34,586 nt of DNA. Origin: Rhodospirillales bacterium. GTDB taxonomy: Bacteria > Pseudomonadota > Alphaproteobacteria > Acetobacterales > Acetobacteraceae. The notes beneath the pieces are model-generated. The model made no database searches, was not told where the DNA came from, and saw only the letters and a list, made by a program, of their open reading frames with translations. The stretch is from NCBI GenBank assembly GCA_017304945.1, contig JAFKLG010000112.1, positions 22,794 to 57,379 on the forward strand. The letters are read 5' to 3'. The position numbers were made by a program, and so were the translations under genes. Within the stretch, counting starts at the first letter, position 1, and every line of letters begins with the position of its first letter. Positions 14,811 to 23,914 of this stretch are shown piece by piece.

Positions 14811-15035
14811 TCAGACGAACAGGATGATGAACGCGATGACGAGCGCATACAGCGCCACCGCTTCCGTCAGCGCGAAGCCCAGAATGGCGAGGCCGAACAC
14901 GCGGTCACGTGCGGCGGGGTTGCGCGCAACCGAGGAGACGAGCTGGCCGAAGATCGTGCCCATGCCGATGCCGACGCCACCCAGCGCGATCATGGCAATA
15001 CCGGCGCCCAGCATCTTGGCGGAAGCGAGATCCAT
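14811..15035 (-). CDS. atpE: F0F1 ATP synthase subunit c
   Basis: This 74-residue double-hairpin membrane protein forms the rotor ring. The glycine-rich first helix has GGVGIGMG (residues 19-26), the polar loop is ARNP (37-40), and the ion-carrying residue is Glu58 in ALTEAVALYAL. I see no obvious sodium-binding set of polar residues around Glu58, so proton coupling is likely. AAGGAAA lies 9 bases before the ATG, a good site for a subunit needed in many copies. Confidence 0.97.
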   Translation of the reverse strand: MDLASAKMLGAGIAMIALGGVGIGMGTIFGQLVSSVARNPAARDRVFGLAILGFALTEAVALYALVIAFIILFV

Positions 15036-15108
15036 AGTCCGATTTCCTTTCGTTGTCCGATCACGCCGAACCAGCCGTGTGGCGCGGCAATGGGAGAGAG
15101 TGGAGGGA

Positions 15109-15867
15109 TCAGTGCAGGTGGACGGCGTCGTGCAGGTAGATGCAGGTCAGCACCGCGAAGACGTAGGCCTGCAGCGTGGCCACCAGCAGTTCGAAGCCGA
15201 TCAGGGCGGTGTTCACCGCCAGCGACAGGCCAGCCGGGATCCACCCGATCAGCCCAGCCGCACCCAGCATCACGATGAAGGCGCCGAACACCTCCAGCAT
15301 GACGTGACCAGCCATCATGTTCGCGAACAGACGAACCGAGAGCGAGATGATGCGCGAGAGGTAGGAGATCACCTCGATCAGCACCATCAGCGGCGTCAGC
15401 ACCTTGGGCACGCCCGCCGGAACGAAATAGCTGAAGAAGTGCAGCCCGTGTTCCTTCAGCGCCACCACGGTCACCAGCACGAACACCAGCAGCGACAGCG
15501 CGAGCGTCACCGCGATGTGGCTGGTGAAGGTGAAGGCGTACGGGAACACGCCCATCAGGTTGCCGAACAGGATGAAGAAAAACAGCGTGAAGACGAAGGG
15601 GAAGAACTTGCGCCCCTCCGGCCCGATCGTCTCCGTGCACATCGACAGGATGGTCTCATAGGCCATCTCCGCCGCGGCCTGCAGCCGGCCCGGCACCATC
15701 GCGCGCGGACGCATGCCGACCCACAGCAGCGCCAGCGTCAGCAGGCCGGCGATGACCATCATCAGATTGGATTGGGTGAAATTCACCGAGGCGCCGATGG
15801 GCCCCAGCGCCGTGCTCAGCTTGAACTGGCTCAGCGCGTCAATGCTGCTCGAACCTTCGGCCGCCAC
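15109..15867 (-). CDS. atpB: F0F1 ATP synthase subunit a
   Basis: This 252-residue membrane protein forms the proton half-channels. The essential arginine is Arg179 in SLSVRLFANMMAGH, and Gln233 in TLQAYVFAVL sits where the last helix contacts the ring. Five to six hydrophobic segments and FGNLMGVFPYAFTFTSH are typical of subunit a. The start chosen is GTG at 15867 (VAAEGSSSIDALSQFKL), 11 bases after the atpI stop, with AAGGGG upstream; the open frame continues 5' but would overlap atpI deeply. Confidence 0.95.
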   Translation of the reverse strand: MAAEGSSSIDALSQFKLSTALGPIGASVNFTQSNLMMVIAGLLTLALLWVGMRPRAMVPGRLQAAAEMAYETILSMCTETIGPEGRKFFPFVFTLFFFILFGNLMGVFPYAFTFTSHIAVTLALSLLVFVLVTVVALKEHGLHFFSYFVPAGVPKVLTPLMVLIEVISYLSRIISLSVRLFANMMAGHVMLEVFGAFIVMLGAAGLIGWIPAGLSLAVNTALIGFELLVATLQAYVFAVLTCIYLHDAVHLH

Positions 15868-15878
15868 CCTGTCGCCCC

Positions 15879-16223
15879 TTATCCGTTGTGTGCGCCGCCG
15901 TTCTCGCCCCGCTTGGGCGCGAACATCCGGTACACATTCAGAACCCCAGCCACGCCCCCCACGGGAACGAACACCGCCGTCAGGATCGGTCGGGTCCCGA
16001 ACACCCAATCCAGCCCGTAGCCGATGGCAACCGCCACCACCAGGGCCGAGACCAGCTCGACACCCACCCGCAGACCAATGCCCCAGGGGCTCACCCCCGA
16101 GGGCAGATCGTCGCCCGAGCGCTTGCCCGATTGCGCCGATGGGGCATCGAGCCCCCGCCTGCCGCGGGCAGCCTTCAGGCGATCCTCGAAGGAACCACCC
16201 GCGCCGCCCTGTTCCTCGCTCAT
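15879..16223 (-). CDS. atpI: ATP synthase assembly protein AtpI/AtpZ family
   Basis: This 114-residue protein has two membrane segments near its C-terminus (about residues 50-70, LRVGVELVSALVVAVAIGYG, and about 80-100) after a charged, probably disordered N-terminal half. AtpI-type proteins help assemble the c-ring or carry magnesium/calcium. The conserved part is VELVSALVVAVAIGYGLDW and GVLNVYRMF. AGGAG 5 bases before the ATG at 16223 fixes the start. It heads the F0 operon, as AtpI usually does. Confidence 0.9.
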   Translation of the reverse strand: MSEEQGGAGGSFEDRLKAARGRRGLDAPSAQSGKRSGDDLPSGVSPWGIGLRVGVELVSALVVAVAIGYGLDWVFGTRPILTAVFVPVGGVAGVLNVYRMFAPKRGENGGAHNG

Positions 16224-16231
16224 GCTCGCTC

Positions 16232-16250
16232 CTGGCAAGACCCTTGCCGG
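16232..16250 (-). promoter_or_regulatory. Leader hairpin abutting the atpI ribosome-binding site
   Basis: GGCAAG (16234-16239) and CTTGCC (16243-16248) form a perfect 6-bp stem with a 3-base loop, extendable by two pairs. Its inner edge touches the atpI AGGAG at 16229-16233, so it could limit ribosome access at the first gene of the F0 operon. This function is inferred. Confidence 0.4.
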
Positions 16251-16261
16251 AAGGCGGGGGC

Positions 16262-16290
16262 TTGCTACCTGCGGGTTACCGAGGTGTCAA
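16262..16290 (-). promoter_or_regulatory. Sigma70-like promoter of the F0 operon
   Basis: On the minus strand a perfect -35 element TTGACA (16285-16290) is separated by exactly 17 bp from TAGCAA (16262-16267), which keeps three of the six -10 consensus bases. Transcription would start near 16255, about 30 bases before the atpI start. It lies in the divergent spacer shared with the phosphate transporter gene. Confidence 0.6.
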
Positions 16291-16383
16291 GAATGGGTGG
16301 CATGACGTTCACCCGTCTCGCCCCCGTTCCTGTTCATCCTGTCGCTTTGCCGCCGCACCTCGACCCGGGATGATATTCCGCTG

Positions 16384-17808
16384 ATGCGCCAACGCGCACC
16401 ACACAGTCCCGTTCTGGCCGCGATGCTGGACTGGATCGACCCCGCCTCTCCCGCCGCCATCGCCGCCCTCGCGCTGTGCTTCCTGCTCGTCCTCGCCTTC
16501 GAGGTGTCGAACGGCTTCCACGACACGGCGAACGCCGTGGCGACGGTGATCTACACCCATTCGTTGCCGCCGATCGCCGCCGTGCTGCTGTCCGGCGCGA
16601 TGAACTTCGCGGGGGTCCTGCTGGGCGGCGTCGCCGTGGCCTTCACCCTGGTCGAGCTGCTGCCGCCGACCGTGCTGACCCCACCCGACGGCAATCCCGC
16701 GCTCGCCATGCTGCTCGCGCTGTTCCTGGGCGCGCTGGTCTGGAACGTCGCGACCTGGTGGCGGGGCCTGCCCGCCTCCTCCTCCCACGCCCTGATCGGC
16801 GGCCTGCTCGGCATCGCGCTCGCGGAGGCACTGCGCACGGCGACCGCGCCGGGCCAGGCAGTGGACTGGTCACAGGCCTGGGCCGTGCTGCGGGCGCTGC
16901 TGCTCTCCCCGATCATGGGGTTCGTCGGCGCCGCCCTGCTGTTCCGGCTGCTCCGCCTGGTCACCGCCAACGGGCGCCTGTTCCAGCCGACCACGCCGGG
17001 CCGCCCCCCCGCGCTGTGGGTCCGGCTGCTGCTGATCGCGACCTGTGGCGGCGTCAGCTTCACCCATGGCTCGAACGACGGGCAGAAGAGCATCGGACTG
17101 ATCATGCTGACCGTGATCGGCCTGATGCCCGCCCATTTCGCGCTGAACGTCGCGACGCCGCCCCAGGATCTGCCCCGGATCGCGGCCGCCGCCGCGCAGG
17201 CCGCGCCGCTGATCGCCGCCGGCGATACGGGAAGCGAGGGACAGGCGGCCGCCGATGCGCAGCGGATCGAGACCGCCCTGCGTGGCGCACGGCAGGTCGC
17301 GGACGTGCCCGAGGCGGACCGCGCCGCCGTGCGGGATGCCGTGTTCCACGTGATCGCCGCGCTCGATCGCGTCGGCAATCGCAAGGATCGGCCGGCTTCG
17401 GACCGCGCCGAGGCGCATCGGCTGCATGACGTGCTGCGCGGCACGGTCGAATACGCGCCGGACTGGGTGCGGCTGCTCAGCGCCTTGTGCCTGGGTGGCG
17501 GAACCCTGATCGGCTATCGGCGCATCGTCACTACGCTGGGCGAGCGGATCGGCCGGCAGCACCTCACGCCGGCCCAGGGCGCCTCGGCGGAACTGGTCGG
17601 CGCGGCGCTGATCGGCTCCGCCGGGTTCTCCGGCCTGCCGGTCAGCACCACCCACATCGTGACCTCGGGGATCGCCGGGACGATGGTGCAGGCGGGTGCG
17701 GGCCTGCGCCCTGGTATCGTGTGGCAGATCGTCACGGCCTGGGTCCTCACCCTGCCGGCGACCATCCTGCTCTCGGGCGGGCTGTTCTGGATCCTGGCCG
17801 GACGATGA
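16384..17808 (+). CDS. pit: PiT family inorganic phosphate transporter
   Basis: This 474-residue inner-membrane carrier takes up phosphate (probably as metal-phosphate) with protons. The two family signature regions are present: GFHDTANAVATVIYT near the N-terminus with GLPASSSHALIGG, and FTHGSNDGQKSIGL in the second half with GLPVSTTHIVTSG. About ten to twelve hydrophobic segments flank a hydrophilic central loop (about residues 260-355, rich in Ala, Arg and Asp). The ATG at 16384 gives the longest protein; an internal ATG at 16423 is an alternative, as neither has a strong ribosome-binding site. No PhoU-like gene sits beside it, and no Pho box was recognised. Confidence 0.93.
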   Translation: MRQRAPHSPVLAAMLDWIDPASPAAIAALALCFLLVLAFEVSNGFHDTANAVATVIYTHSLPPIAAVLLSGAMNFAGVLLGGVAVAFTLVELLPPTVLTPPDGNPALAMLLALFLGALVWNVATWWRGLPASSSHALIGGLLGIALAEALRTATAPGQAVDWSQAWAVLRALLLSPIMGFVGAALLFRLLRLVTANGRLFQPTTPGRPPALWVRLLLIATCGGVSFTHGSNDGQKSIGLIMLTVIGLMPAHFALNVATPPQDLPRIAAAAAQAAPLIAAGDTGSEGQAAADAQRIETALRGARQVADVPEADRAAVRDAVFHVIAALDRVGNRKDRPASDRAEAHRLHDVLRGTVEYAPDWVRLLSALCLGGGTLIGYRRIVTTLGERIGRQHLTPAQGASAELVGAALIGSAGFSGLPVSTTHIVTSGIAGTMVQAGAGLRPGIVWQIVTAWVLTLPATILLSGGLFWILAGR

Positions 17809-17828
17809 GGCGCGCCGGCGGTCGCGCC
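17809..17828. terminator. Small hairpin between convergent pit and ABC genes
   Basis: GGCGCG (17809-17814) pairs with CGCGCC (17823-17828) right after the pit stop, in an 83-bp convergent spacer. No T-run follows. It is a weak bidirectional terminator candidate. Confidence 0.3.
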
Positions 17829-17891
17829 GGTGCGGGGTGGCGTGGCGCGGCGGGGGCTACGGCAAGCTGGCCACGTCGCGCTGAACCGAAG

Positions 17892-19742
17892 CTAGACCCG
17901 CTCCTCCTCGAGGAAGCCGCCCGACTGATGCCGCCACAGCCGCGCGTAGACCCCGTCACGCGCCAGCAGGGCGGCATGGGTCCCGGTCTCGACGATGCGG
18001 CCCTGGTCCAGCACCACCAGCCGGTCCATCCGCGCGATGGTGGACAGTCGGTGCGCGATCGCGATCACCGTGCGGCCCTCCATCAGGGCCGCGAGCTGCT
18101 CCTGGATCGCCGCCTCCACCTCGGAATCGAGCGCGCTGGTCGCCTCGTCCAGCACCAGGATCGGCGCATCCTTCAGGATCACCCGCGCCAGCGCCACCCG
18201 CTGCCGCTGGCCGCCCGACAGCTTGACCCCGCGCTCCCCGACCTGCGCCGCGTAGCCATGGCGCCCCTGCCAGTCCTGCAGCCCCTCGATGAAGCCATGC
18301 GCGGCGGCGCGGCGGGCGGCCGCCTCGATCATCTCCGCATCCGCCTGCGGCCGGCCATAGCGGATGTTCTCCTCGATGGAGCGGTGCAGCAGGGAGGTAT
18401 CCTGCGTCACCACGGCGATCTGCGCCCGCAGGCTCTCCTGCGTCACGCGGGCGATGTCCTGCCCATCGATCAGGATGCGGCCCTGCGCCGGGTCGTAGAA
18501 ATGCAGCAGCAGGTTCACCAGGGTGGACTTGCCGGCCCCGGACGGGCCCACCAGCCCAACCCGCTCGCCGGGGGCGATGTGCAGGGTGATGCCGTGCAGC
18601 ACGCCGGGCGTCGCGTCGTCCCGCACCCGGCCATAGTCGAAATGCACGTCCTCGAAGCGGATATCGCCGCCACTCACCTCGAGCTCCGTCGCGTCCGGCG
18701 GGTCGGGCATCTGCCGCGCGACCGCGATCGAGCGCATGCCGTCCTGCACCGTGCCCACGTTCTCGAAGATCGCGGTGACACTGCGCGCCACCCAGCCCGC
18801 GATGTTGGTGAGCTGCCAGGCGAGCGGGATCGCCGTGGCGACGGTGCCGAGCGGAATGCGGCGTTCGGTCCAGAGCCAGAGCGCCATGGCGGCAGTGCCG
18901 ACCACCAGGCCGGCATTCATCAGCGACAAGGTGATCGTATAGCCACTGGTCATCCGCGTCTGAGCGCGAAACGCCGCGGTGTGCTGCTCGATCGCCTCGC
19001 GCACGAACGCGTCCTCGTCCTGCGCGCGGGCGAACAACTTCACGGTCAGAATGTTGGTGTAGCTGTCGACCACGCGGCCGATCAGGGTGGAGCGTCGTTC
19101 GGACGCGGCGCGCGACCGGTCCCGCAGCCGGGGCACGAACCAGCGCAGCATCGCTCCGTAGGCGGTGAACCACACCAGGATCGGCAGCGCGAGCCGCGCA
19201 TCGACGGCGGCGAGCAGGAACACCGCGCTGCCGCCATAGACCAGGATGTACCAGGCCGCGTCGAAGGTCATGACCAGGCTCTCGCGCAACGCCGGGCCGG
19301 TCTGAATGACGCGGTTGGCGATCCGCCCGGCGAAGTCGTTCTGGAAGAACGTCCAGCTCTGCCGCACGACATGCCAATGATTCTGCCAGCGGATCATGTT
19401 GGAGAAGCCGGTGTTCACCACCTGGTTCACCAGCACCGTGTGGCCGAAATGCCCGAGCGGCCGGAGCAGCAGGAGGACGGCGGCCATCCAGGCGAGTTGC
19501 GGCCAGGCCGCGGCGAACAGCGTCTCGGGGCTGTGCGTGGTCACCAGCGCGACGAGGCGGCCGATGAAGGTCGGGATCATGGTGTCCAGCACCGCGATCA
19601 CGCCGCCCGCCACGAACAGGGAGGCGGTCAGCCAGGGCACCTGGCGGATGTAGTGCCAGTAGAAGCGCAGCAGCCCCTCGGTGGGTGGCTCGCTCGGGGT
19701 GCGGGCGATGGGATCGAGCAGCGCTTCGAAGCGGCGGAGCAT
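17892..19742 (-). CDS. ABC exporter (fused membrane and ATPase domains)
   Basis: This 616-residue half-transporter has a six-helix type I exporter domain (about 25-335) and an ATPase domain: Walker A GPSGAGKS at 399-406, Q-loop near Gln447, signature LSGGQ at 508-512, Walker B ILVLDE at 528-533, and H-loop in AIAHRLS. It would act as a homodimer in the inner membrane, moving lipids, drugs or other hydrophobic substrates outward. The family (MsbA/MDR-like) does not reveal the substrate. It follows smc by 52 bp on the same strand and may be co-transcribed with it, though a functional link is not obvious. Confidence 0.93.
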   Translation of the reverse strand: MLRRFEALLDPIARTPSEPPTEGLLRFYWHYIRQVPWLTASLFVAGGVIAVLDTMIPTFIGRLVALVTTHSPETLFAAAWPQLAWMAAVLLLLRPLGHFGHTVLVNQVVNTGFSNMIRWQNHWHVVRQSWTFFQNDFAGRIANRVIQTGPALRESLVMTFDAAWYILVYGGSAVFLLAAVDARLALPILVWFTAYGAMLRWFVPRLRDRSRAASERRSTLIGRVVDSYTNILTVKLFARAQDEDAFVREAIEQHTAAFRAQTRMTSGYTITLSLMNAGLVVGTAAMALWLWTERRIPLGTVATAIPLAWQLTNIAGWVARSVTAIFENVGTVQDGMRSIAVARQMPDPPDATELEVSGGDIRFEDVHFDYGRVRDDATPGVLHGITLHIAPGERVGLVGPSGAGKSTLVNLLLHFYDPAQGRILIDGQDIARVTQESLRAQIAVVTQDTSLLHRSIEENIRYGRPQADAEMIEAAARRAAAHGFIEGLQDWQGRHGYAAQVGERGVKLSGGQRQRVALARVILKDAPILVLDEATSALDSEVEAAIQEQLAALMEGRTVIAIAHRLSTIARMDRLVVLDQGRIVETGTHAALLARDGVYARLWRHQSGGFLEEERV

Positions 19743-19794
19743 CCCACAGGGGTGGACCTGCTCTACCGCCGGGTCAACCGCGCCGTGAAGGTGG

Positions 19795-22700
19795 CTACTC
19801 GGCGGCCATGCGCTCCGGCTCCACCATCGCCGCGGCCCGGGCGAGGTCGACCGAGAGCAGCCGGGACACGCCGCGCTCCTGCATCGTCACGCCATACAGC
19901 CGGTCCATCCGCGCCATGGTCAGCGGGTGGTGGGTGACGACCAGGAACCGGGTGCCGGTCTCCCGCACCATGTCCTCGAGCAAGGTGCAGAACCGGTCCA
20001 CATTGGCGTCGTCGAGCGGCGCGTCCACCTCGTCCAGCACGCAGACCGGCGCCGGATTGCAACGGAACACCGCGAAGATCAGCGACAGCGCCGTCAGCGC
20101 CTGCTCGCCGCCCGACAGCAGCGACAGCGTCGCGAGCTTCTTGCCGGGCGGCTGGGCGTAGATCTCGAGCCCCGCCTGCAGCGGATCGTCCGACCCGACC
20201 AGCGCGAGATGTGCGCGGCCGCCGCCGAACATGCGGGTGAACAGAAGCTGGAAGAAGCGGTCGACCTCCTGGAACACCGCGTTCAGCCGCTCCCGCCCTT
20301 CGCGGTTGAGATGGCCGATCGAGCCGCGCAGCTTGGCGATCGCGGTGTTGATCTCGTCGCGCTCGCTGTCGATCGTGGCGATCTGGCGCTCGATCTCCTC
20401 CGCCTCGACCTCGGCGCGGAGGTTCACCGGCCCCATCTCCTCGCGCTCCTTCTGGAGCCGCTCGAACTTGCGCCGTGCCTTCTCCTCGGTCTCGGGCGAG
20501 AGGTCGGCGGGCGGGTCGGGCAGGGTCGGGTCGACGCCCAGCCGCTCCAGGATGCGTTCCGCGACCGTGCCCCAGGCATGGTCGGCCTGCTGCGCGTTGC
20601 CTTCCGCGCGCACCAGCGCCTCCCGCGCCGCGGCCAGCGCCGCATCGCCGGCCCGCGCCGCGCGGTCCGCCTGGTCCGCTTCCCGCGTGGCCGTCTGCAG
20701 CGCCTCGGCCGCGCGGCGATGCGCCGCCTCCGCCGCCTGCAGGTCGGCCAGCGCCTCGGTTCGCCGCGCGGCGATCTGCACCGGCGCGGCCTCCAGCGCC
20801 GCGTGCTCCGCCTCCGCCTCCGCGCGACGGGCGGCGAGATCGGTGACCCGGCCGCGCGCGTCGGCGGCGCGTTCGGTCCAGAGCTGACGCTCCTGCACGA
20901 TGACGCGGCGGCGGTTCTCACGGGCGGCATGCTCGCGCGCCAGGGTGTCGCGCTGCGACCGCGCGGTGGATTCGCGCGCCCGGGCGGACGAAAGCACCCG
21001 CCGCGCCTCCTCGACCGACGCGCGGAGCGCCGCGATGTCGGGCAGCGTCGCGTGGGCGGTGCGGGCGGTGGCGAGCGCGGCCTCCGCTTCCTCCCGCTCC
21101 GGCGTGACGCGGGCGAGCTGCTCGTCCACGCCGGCGAGCCGCTGCGCGGCCGTGCTGGCCTGGTTGCGCCACTGCGCCGCGGCGGCGCGACCGCGCTCCA
21201 GCCGATGCTCCGCTTCCCGCCGCGCGGTGCGGGCCTGCTGCTCCGCCTGGGCGGCGGCCTGTGCCGCGGCTTCGGCATCTGCCCGCGCCTTGCGCGCCGA
21301 CGCGGCATCCTGCTCCGCCGCGGCAAGCTTGGCCCGCAGCGCCGCGAGCCGGTTGCGCTGCTGCAGCCGCACGGTGGCCGCGGTCGGCGTGCCCGCGCGA
21401 ATGGTATACCCGTCCCAGCGCCAGATCGCGCCGGCCCGCGAGACCAATACCTGGCCGGGAGCCAGAGCGGCCTGACGCAACTCGCCGGCCTCGTCGTTCT
21501 CCACCAGACCAATCTGCGAGAGCACGCGGGTCAGGGCCGGCGGCCCCTGCACCAGCGCGGAAAACGCGGCGGCGCCCTCCGGCAGCGCCGGCGCGGGATC
21601 GAACGGCGGCAGCTCACGCCAATGCCGCGCCGCACCGGGGTTGAGCGCGGAGGTCAGCTCCTCGCCCAGCGCCGCACCCAGCGCGGCTTCCAGGCCGGCG
21701 GGCACGGTCAGCGCATCGACCATCGGCGGCCAGCGCTCGCCATCCTTCACCGCCAGCACCTCGGCCAGCGCGTTCGCCTCCGCGGCGACACGGGCGCGCG
21801 CGGTCTCGGCCGAGGACTGTGCCTCACGCGTGGCGTTCAGCGCGGCGGTGGTGGTGGTGCGCGCTTGTTCCGCCTGGTCGAGCTGGCGCCGCGCCGCGGC
21901 CAGGGCGGCTTCGGCGGCGGTGACTTCCTCGGCGGCACGCGTCACCAGGGCCGGATCGACCTGCTGGGCGGCGACCCGCGCCCGCTCCTCCGACAGGCGC
22001 GCGTATTGCTCGTTGGCGCGGCGGGCGCGCTGGTCGGCCTGCTGCAGCAGTTGCGCGGCGGCCTGGGCCGTGGCGTTCGCCTCGGCGGCGGCTTCGGTGG
22101 CGCGGTTCGCCGCGGCTTCCGCCGTCCGCACGGCCTCCGCCGCGGTGGCGGCCTCGGTCTCGGCGGCGGCGGCCCGCTCCGCGTGACCGGCATCGGCTTC
22201 GGCGAGGCGGGCATCCTCCCCCGCCAGGCGCTCCTCGGCGGCGGCGGCGTCGCGCTGCCGCTGTTCCGCATGGGCCAGGTCCTGGCGCAGTTGCGCCAGC
22301 CGCCGTGTGGCGTCCGCCAGGGCGGCGCGGGCCCGCTGCTCCTCGCCCGCGATCTGCTCCTGCGCGATGCGATGGCGTTCGAGCGCGGTGCGCGTTTCGG
22401 CCTCGACCTCCCGCAGCGGCGGCACCGCGGCGGCGGTCTCGGCGGCACGCGTGGTGCCCTGGCCGACCGCGGCGCCGGCAGCCTCCACCGCCGCGGCGGC
22501 CTCCTGCAATGCGGCCTGCGCAGCCGCGCGCCCCGCCTCCGCCCGCGCGCGCTGCACGGCGTACAGCTCCGCCTCCGCGCTGCGGATCGCGCCAGAAATG
22601 TTGCGGTAGCGACTGGCCTGGCGGGCCTGGCGCTTCAGCCCGCTCAATTGCGTGTCGAGCTGGCCCTTCAGGTCCTCGGCGCGCGCCAGATTGGCCTCGG

Positions 22701-23265
22701 CCGCACGCAGCTTCAGCTCCGCCTCGTGCCGGCGGGCGTGCAGGCCGGTGATGCCCGCCGCCTCCTCCAGCACCGATCGCCGGTCCTCCGGCCGCGCGCC
22801 GACCAGGGCGCTGACCCGCCCCTGGCTCACCATGGCCGAGGCCCGCGCGCCCGACGCCAGGTCGGCGAACAGCGTCTGCACGTCGCGCGCCCGCGCCTCG
22901 CGCCCGTTGATGCGGTAGCCGGAGCCGGAGCCCCGCTCGATTCGCCGGATCACCTCGAGGTCGGGCTGCTCATGGAAGGGCGGCGGGGCAATGCCGGCCG
23001 TCTCCTCGAGCTGGATCGCCACCTCGGCGATGTTGCGTGCCGCCCGCGCGGAGGTGCCGGCGAAGATTACGTCCTCCATCTCGCCGCCACGCAGCGCGCG
23101 GGCGCTCGATTCGCCCATGGCCCAGCGCAGCGCCTCGACGACGTTGGACTTGCCGCAGCCGTTCGGCCCGACGATCCCCGTCAATCCCGGCAGGATCTCG
23201 ACACTGACGGGTTCAGCGAAACTCTTGAACCCGGCGATGCGAAGTCGGCGGAAACTGACGGGCAA
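19795..23265 (-). CDS. smc: Chromosome segregation protein SMC
   Basis: This 1156-residue ATPase is the core of the SMC-ScpAB condensin. The N-terminal head has Walker A GPNGCGKS (33-40) and VSQGRVSALV. Two long Ala/Glu/Arg-rich coiled coils flank a hinge (about 520-620). The C-terminal head has LSGGEQALTALSL (signature) and PVCVLDEVDAPLDD (Walker B). The length is normal. The start is an unusual TTG at 23265: AAGGAG lies 6 bases upstream, and the encoded MPVSFRRLRIAGFKSF matches the family N-terminus, while no ATG or GTG is available nearby. It lies 18 bp after dsbA. Confidence 0.96.
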   Translation of the reverse strand: MPVSFRRLRIAGFKSFAEPVSVEILPGLTGIVGPNGCGKSNVVEALRWAMGESSARALRGGEMEDVIFAGTSARAARNIAEVAIQLEETAGIAPPPFHEQPDLEVIRRIERGSGSGYRINGREARARDVQTLFADLASGARASAMVSQGRVSALVGARPEDRRSVLEEAAGITGLHARRHEAELKLRAAEANLARAEDLKGQLDTQLSGLKRQARQASRYRNISGAIRSAEAELYAVQRARAEAGRAAAQAALQEAAAAVEAAGAAVGQGTTRAAETAAAVPPLREVEAETRTALERHRIAQEQIAGEEQRARAALADATRRLAQLRQDLAHAEQRQRDAAAAEERLAGEDARLAEADAGHAERAAAAETEAATAAEAVRTAEAAANRATEAAAEANATAQAAAQLLQQADQRARRANEQYARLSEERARVAAQQVDPALVTRAAEEVTAAEAALAAARRQLDQAEQARTTTTAALNATREAQSSAETARARVAAEANALAEVLAVKDGERWPPMVDALTVPAGLEAALGAALGEELTSALNPGAARHWRELPPFDPAPALPEGAAAFSALVQGPPALTRVLSQIGLVENDEAGELRQAALAPGQVLVSRAGAIWRWDGYTIRAGTPTAATVRLQQRNRLAALRAKLAAAEQDAASARKARADAEAAAQAAAQAEQQARTARREAEHRLERGRAAAAQWRNQASTAAQRLAGVDEQLARVTPEREEAEAALATARTAHATLPDIAALRASVEEARRVLSSARARESTARSQRDTLAREHAARENRRRVIVQERQLWTERAADARGRVTDLAARRAEAEAEHAALEAAPVQIAARRTEALADLQAAEAAHRRAAEALQTATREADQADRAARAGDAALAAAREALVRAEGNAQQADHAWGTVAERILERLGVDPTLPDPPADLSPETEEKARRKFERLQKEREEMGPVNLRAEVEAEEIERQIATIDSERDEINTAIAKLRGSIGHLNREGRERLNAVFQEVDRFFQLLFTRMFGGGRAHLALVGSDDPLQAGLEIYAQPPGKKLATLSLLSGGEQALTALSLIFAVFRCNPAPVCVLDEVDAPLDDANVDRFCTLLEDMVRETGTRFLVVTHHPLTMARMDRLYGVTMQERGVSRLLSVDLARAAAMVEPERMAAE

Positions 23266-23277
23266 ATCGTGCTCCTT
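23266..23277 (-). promoter_or_regulatory. Ribosome-binding site deciding the smc TTG start
   Basis: AAGGAG (plus-strand CTCCTT, 23272-23277) sits 6 bases upstream of TTG at 23263-23265 on the minus strand. It is the only strong Shine-Dalgarno match near the 5' end of smc and sets the rare start codon. Confidence 0.75.
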
Positions 23278-23283
23278 CTCCGG

Positions 23284-23892
23284 TCAGGTCGCGGGCAAGA
23301 GCTTGCGGAACGCCTCGAAGCTCATCTCGCCCGCATACTTCTTCCCATCGACCACGAAACTCGGCGTCGAATCGACGTTCCACTTCTTCTGGTCGGCATC
23401 CTGCTGCTGCAGGATCCAGTTGCGCAGGTCGGTGTCCGCCACCGCCTTGTCGAAAGTCGCGCGGCTCATGCCCGCCAACGCCGCCATCTTCGCCAGCTCG
23501 TCGTTGGAGTTGACGCCGCGGGCGAACGCCCAGCGATCCTGGCTCGCGAACAGCGCATTGACGAACGGCTCGTAGCGGTCGACCGGCAGATAGCGCGCCA
23601 CCATGGCGGCGGTCAGCGCCACCTGGTCGAGCGGGAAATCGTGGAACACCCAGCGCACCTTGCCGGTGTCGATCAGCTCCGACTTGATCTTCGGCATGGT
23701 CTGCTGCGCGAAAGCGGCGCAATGCGTGCAGGTCAGGGAGAAATACTCGCCGACCACGGTCTTGGCGTCCGGGCTGCCGATGAAGCGTTCGGCGCGCGGC
23801 CCGTCCTCGGCCGCGCGGGCACCCCGCGGCAGCAGGCCGGCGGCGCTTCCAGCAGCAACAAGGGCTAGTAGGCTACGGCGATCAACAAGCAT
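23284..23892 (-). CDS. DsbA-family thiol:disulfide protein (thioredoxin fold)
   Basis: This 202-residue exported protein has a thioredoxin fold with a helical insert, as in DsbA and the DsbG/BdbD-like Thioredoxin_4 group. The active site is Cys55-Thr-His-Cys58 in SLTCTHCAAF, and the cis-proline is Pro177 in DSTPSFVV. The N-terminus MLVDRRSLLALVAAG has a twin arginine before a hydrophobic stretch and ends near ARAAED, so Tat export is possible. GAGG lies 6 bases before the ATG. It sits between dciA and smc, an order I recall as frequent in alphaproteobacteria. It probably oxidises or isomerises disulfides in periplasmic proteins. Confidence 0.92.
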   Translation of the reverse strand: MLVDRRSLLALVAAGSAAGLLPRGARAAEDGPRAERFIGSPDAKTVVGEYFSLTCTHCAAFAQQTMPKIKSELIDTGKVRWVFHDFPLDQVALTAAMVARYLPVDRYEPFVNALFASQDRWAFARGVNSNDELAKMAALAGMSRATFDKAVADTDLRNWILQQQDADQKKWNVDSTPSFVVDGKKYAGEMSFEAFRKLLPAT

Positions 23893-23914
23893 TTCGACCT
23901 CTATATGTGGTAGA

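Noticed and set aside
19927..23868. A very long plus-strand open frame (over 1300 codons) antisense to smc and dsbA
   Set aside because: It is a by-product of high GC content: the peptide is Arg/Gly/His-rich with no domain, while the minus strand carries complete SMC and DsbA-type proteins.
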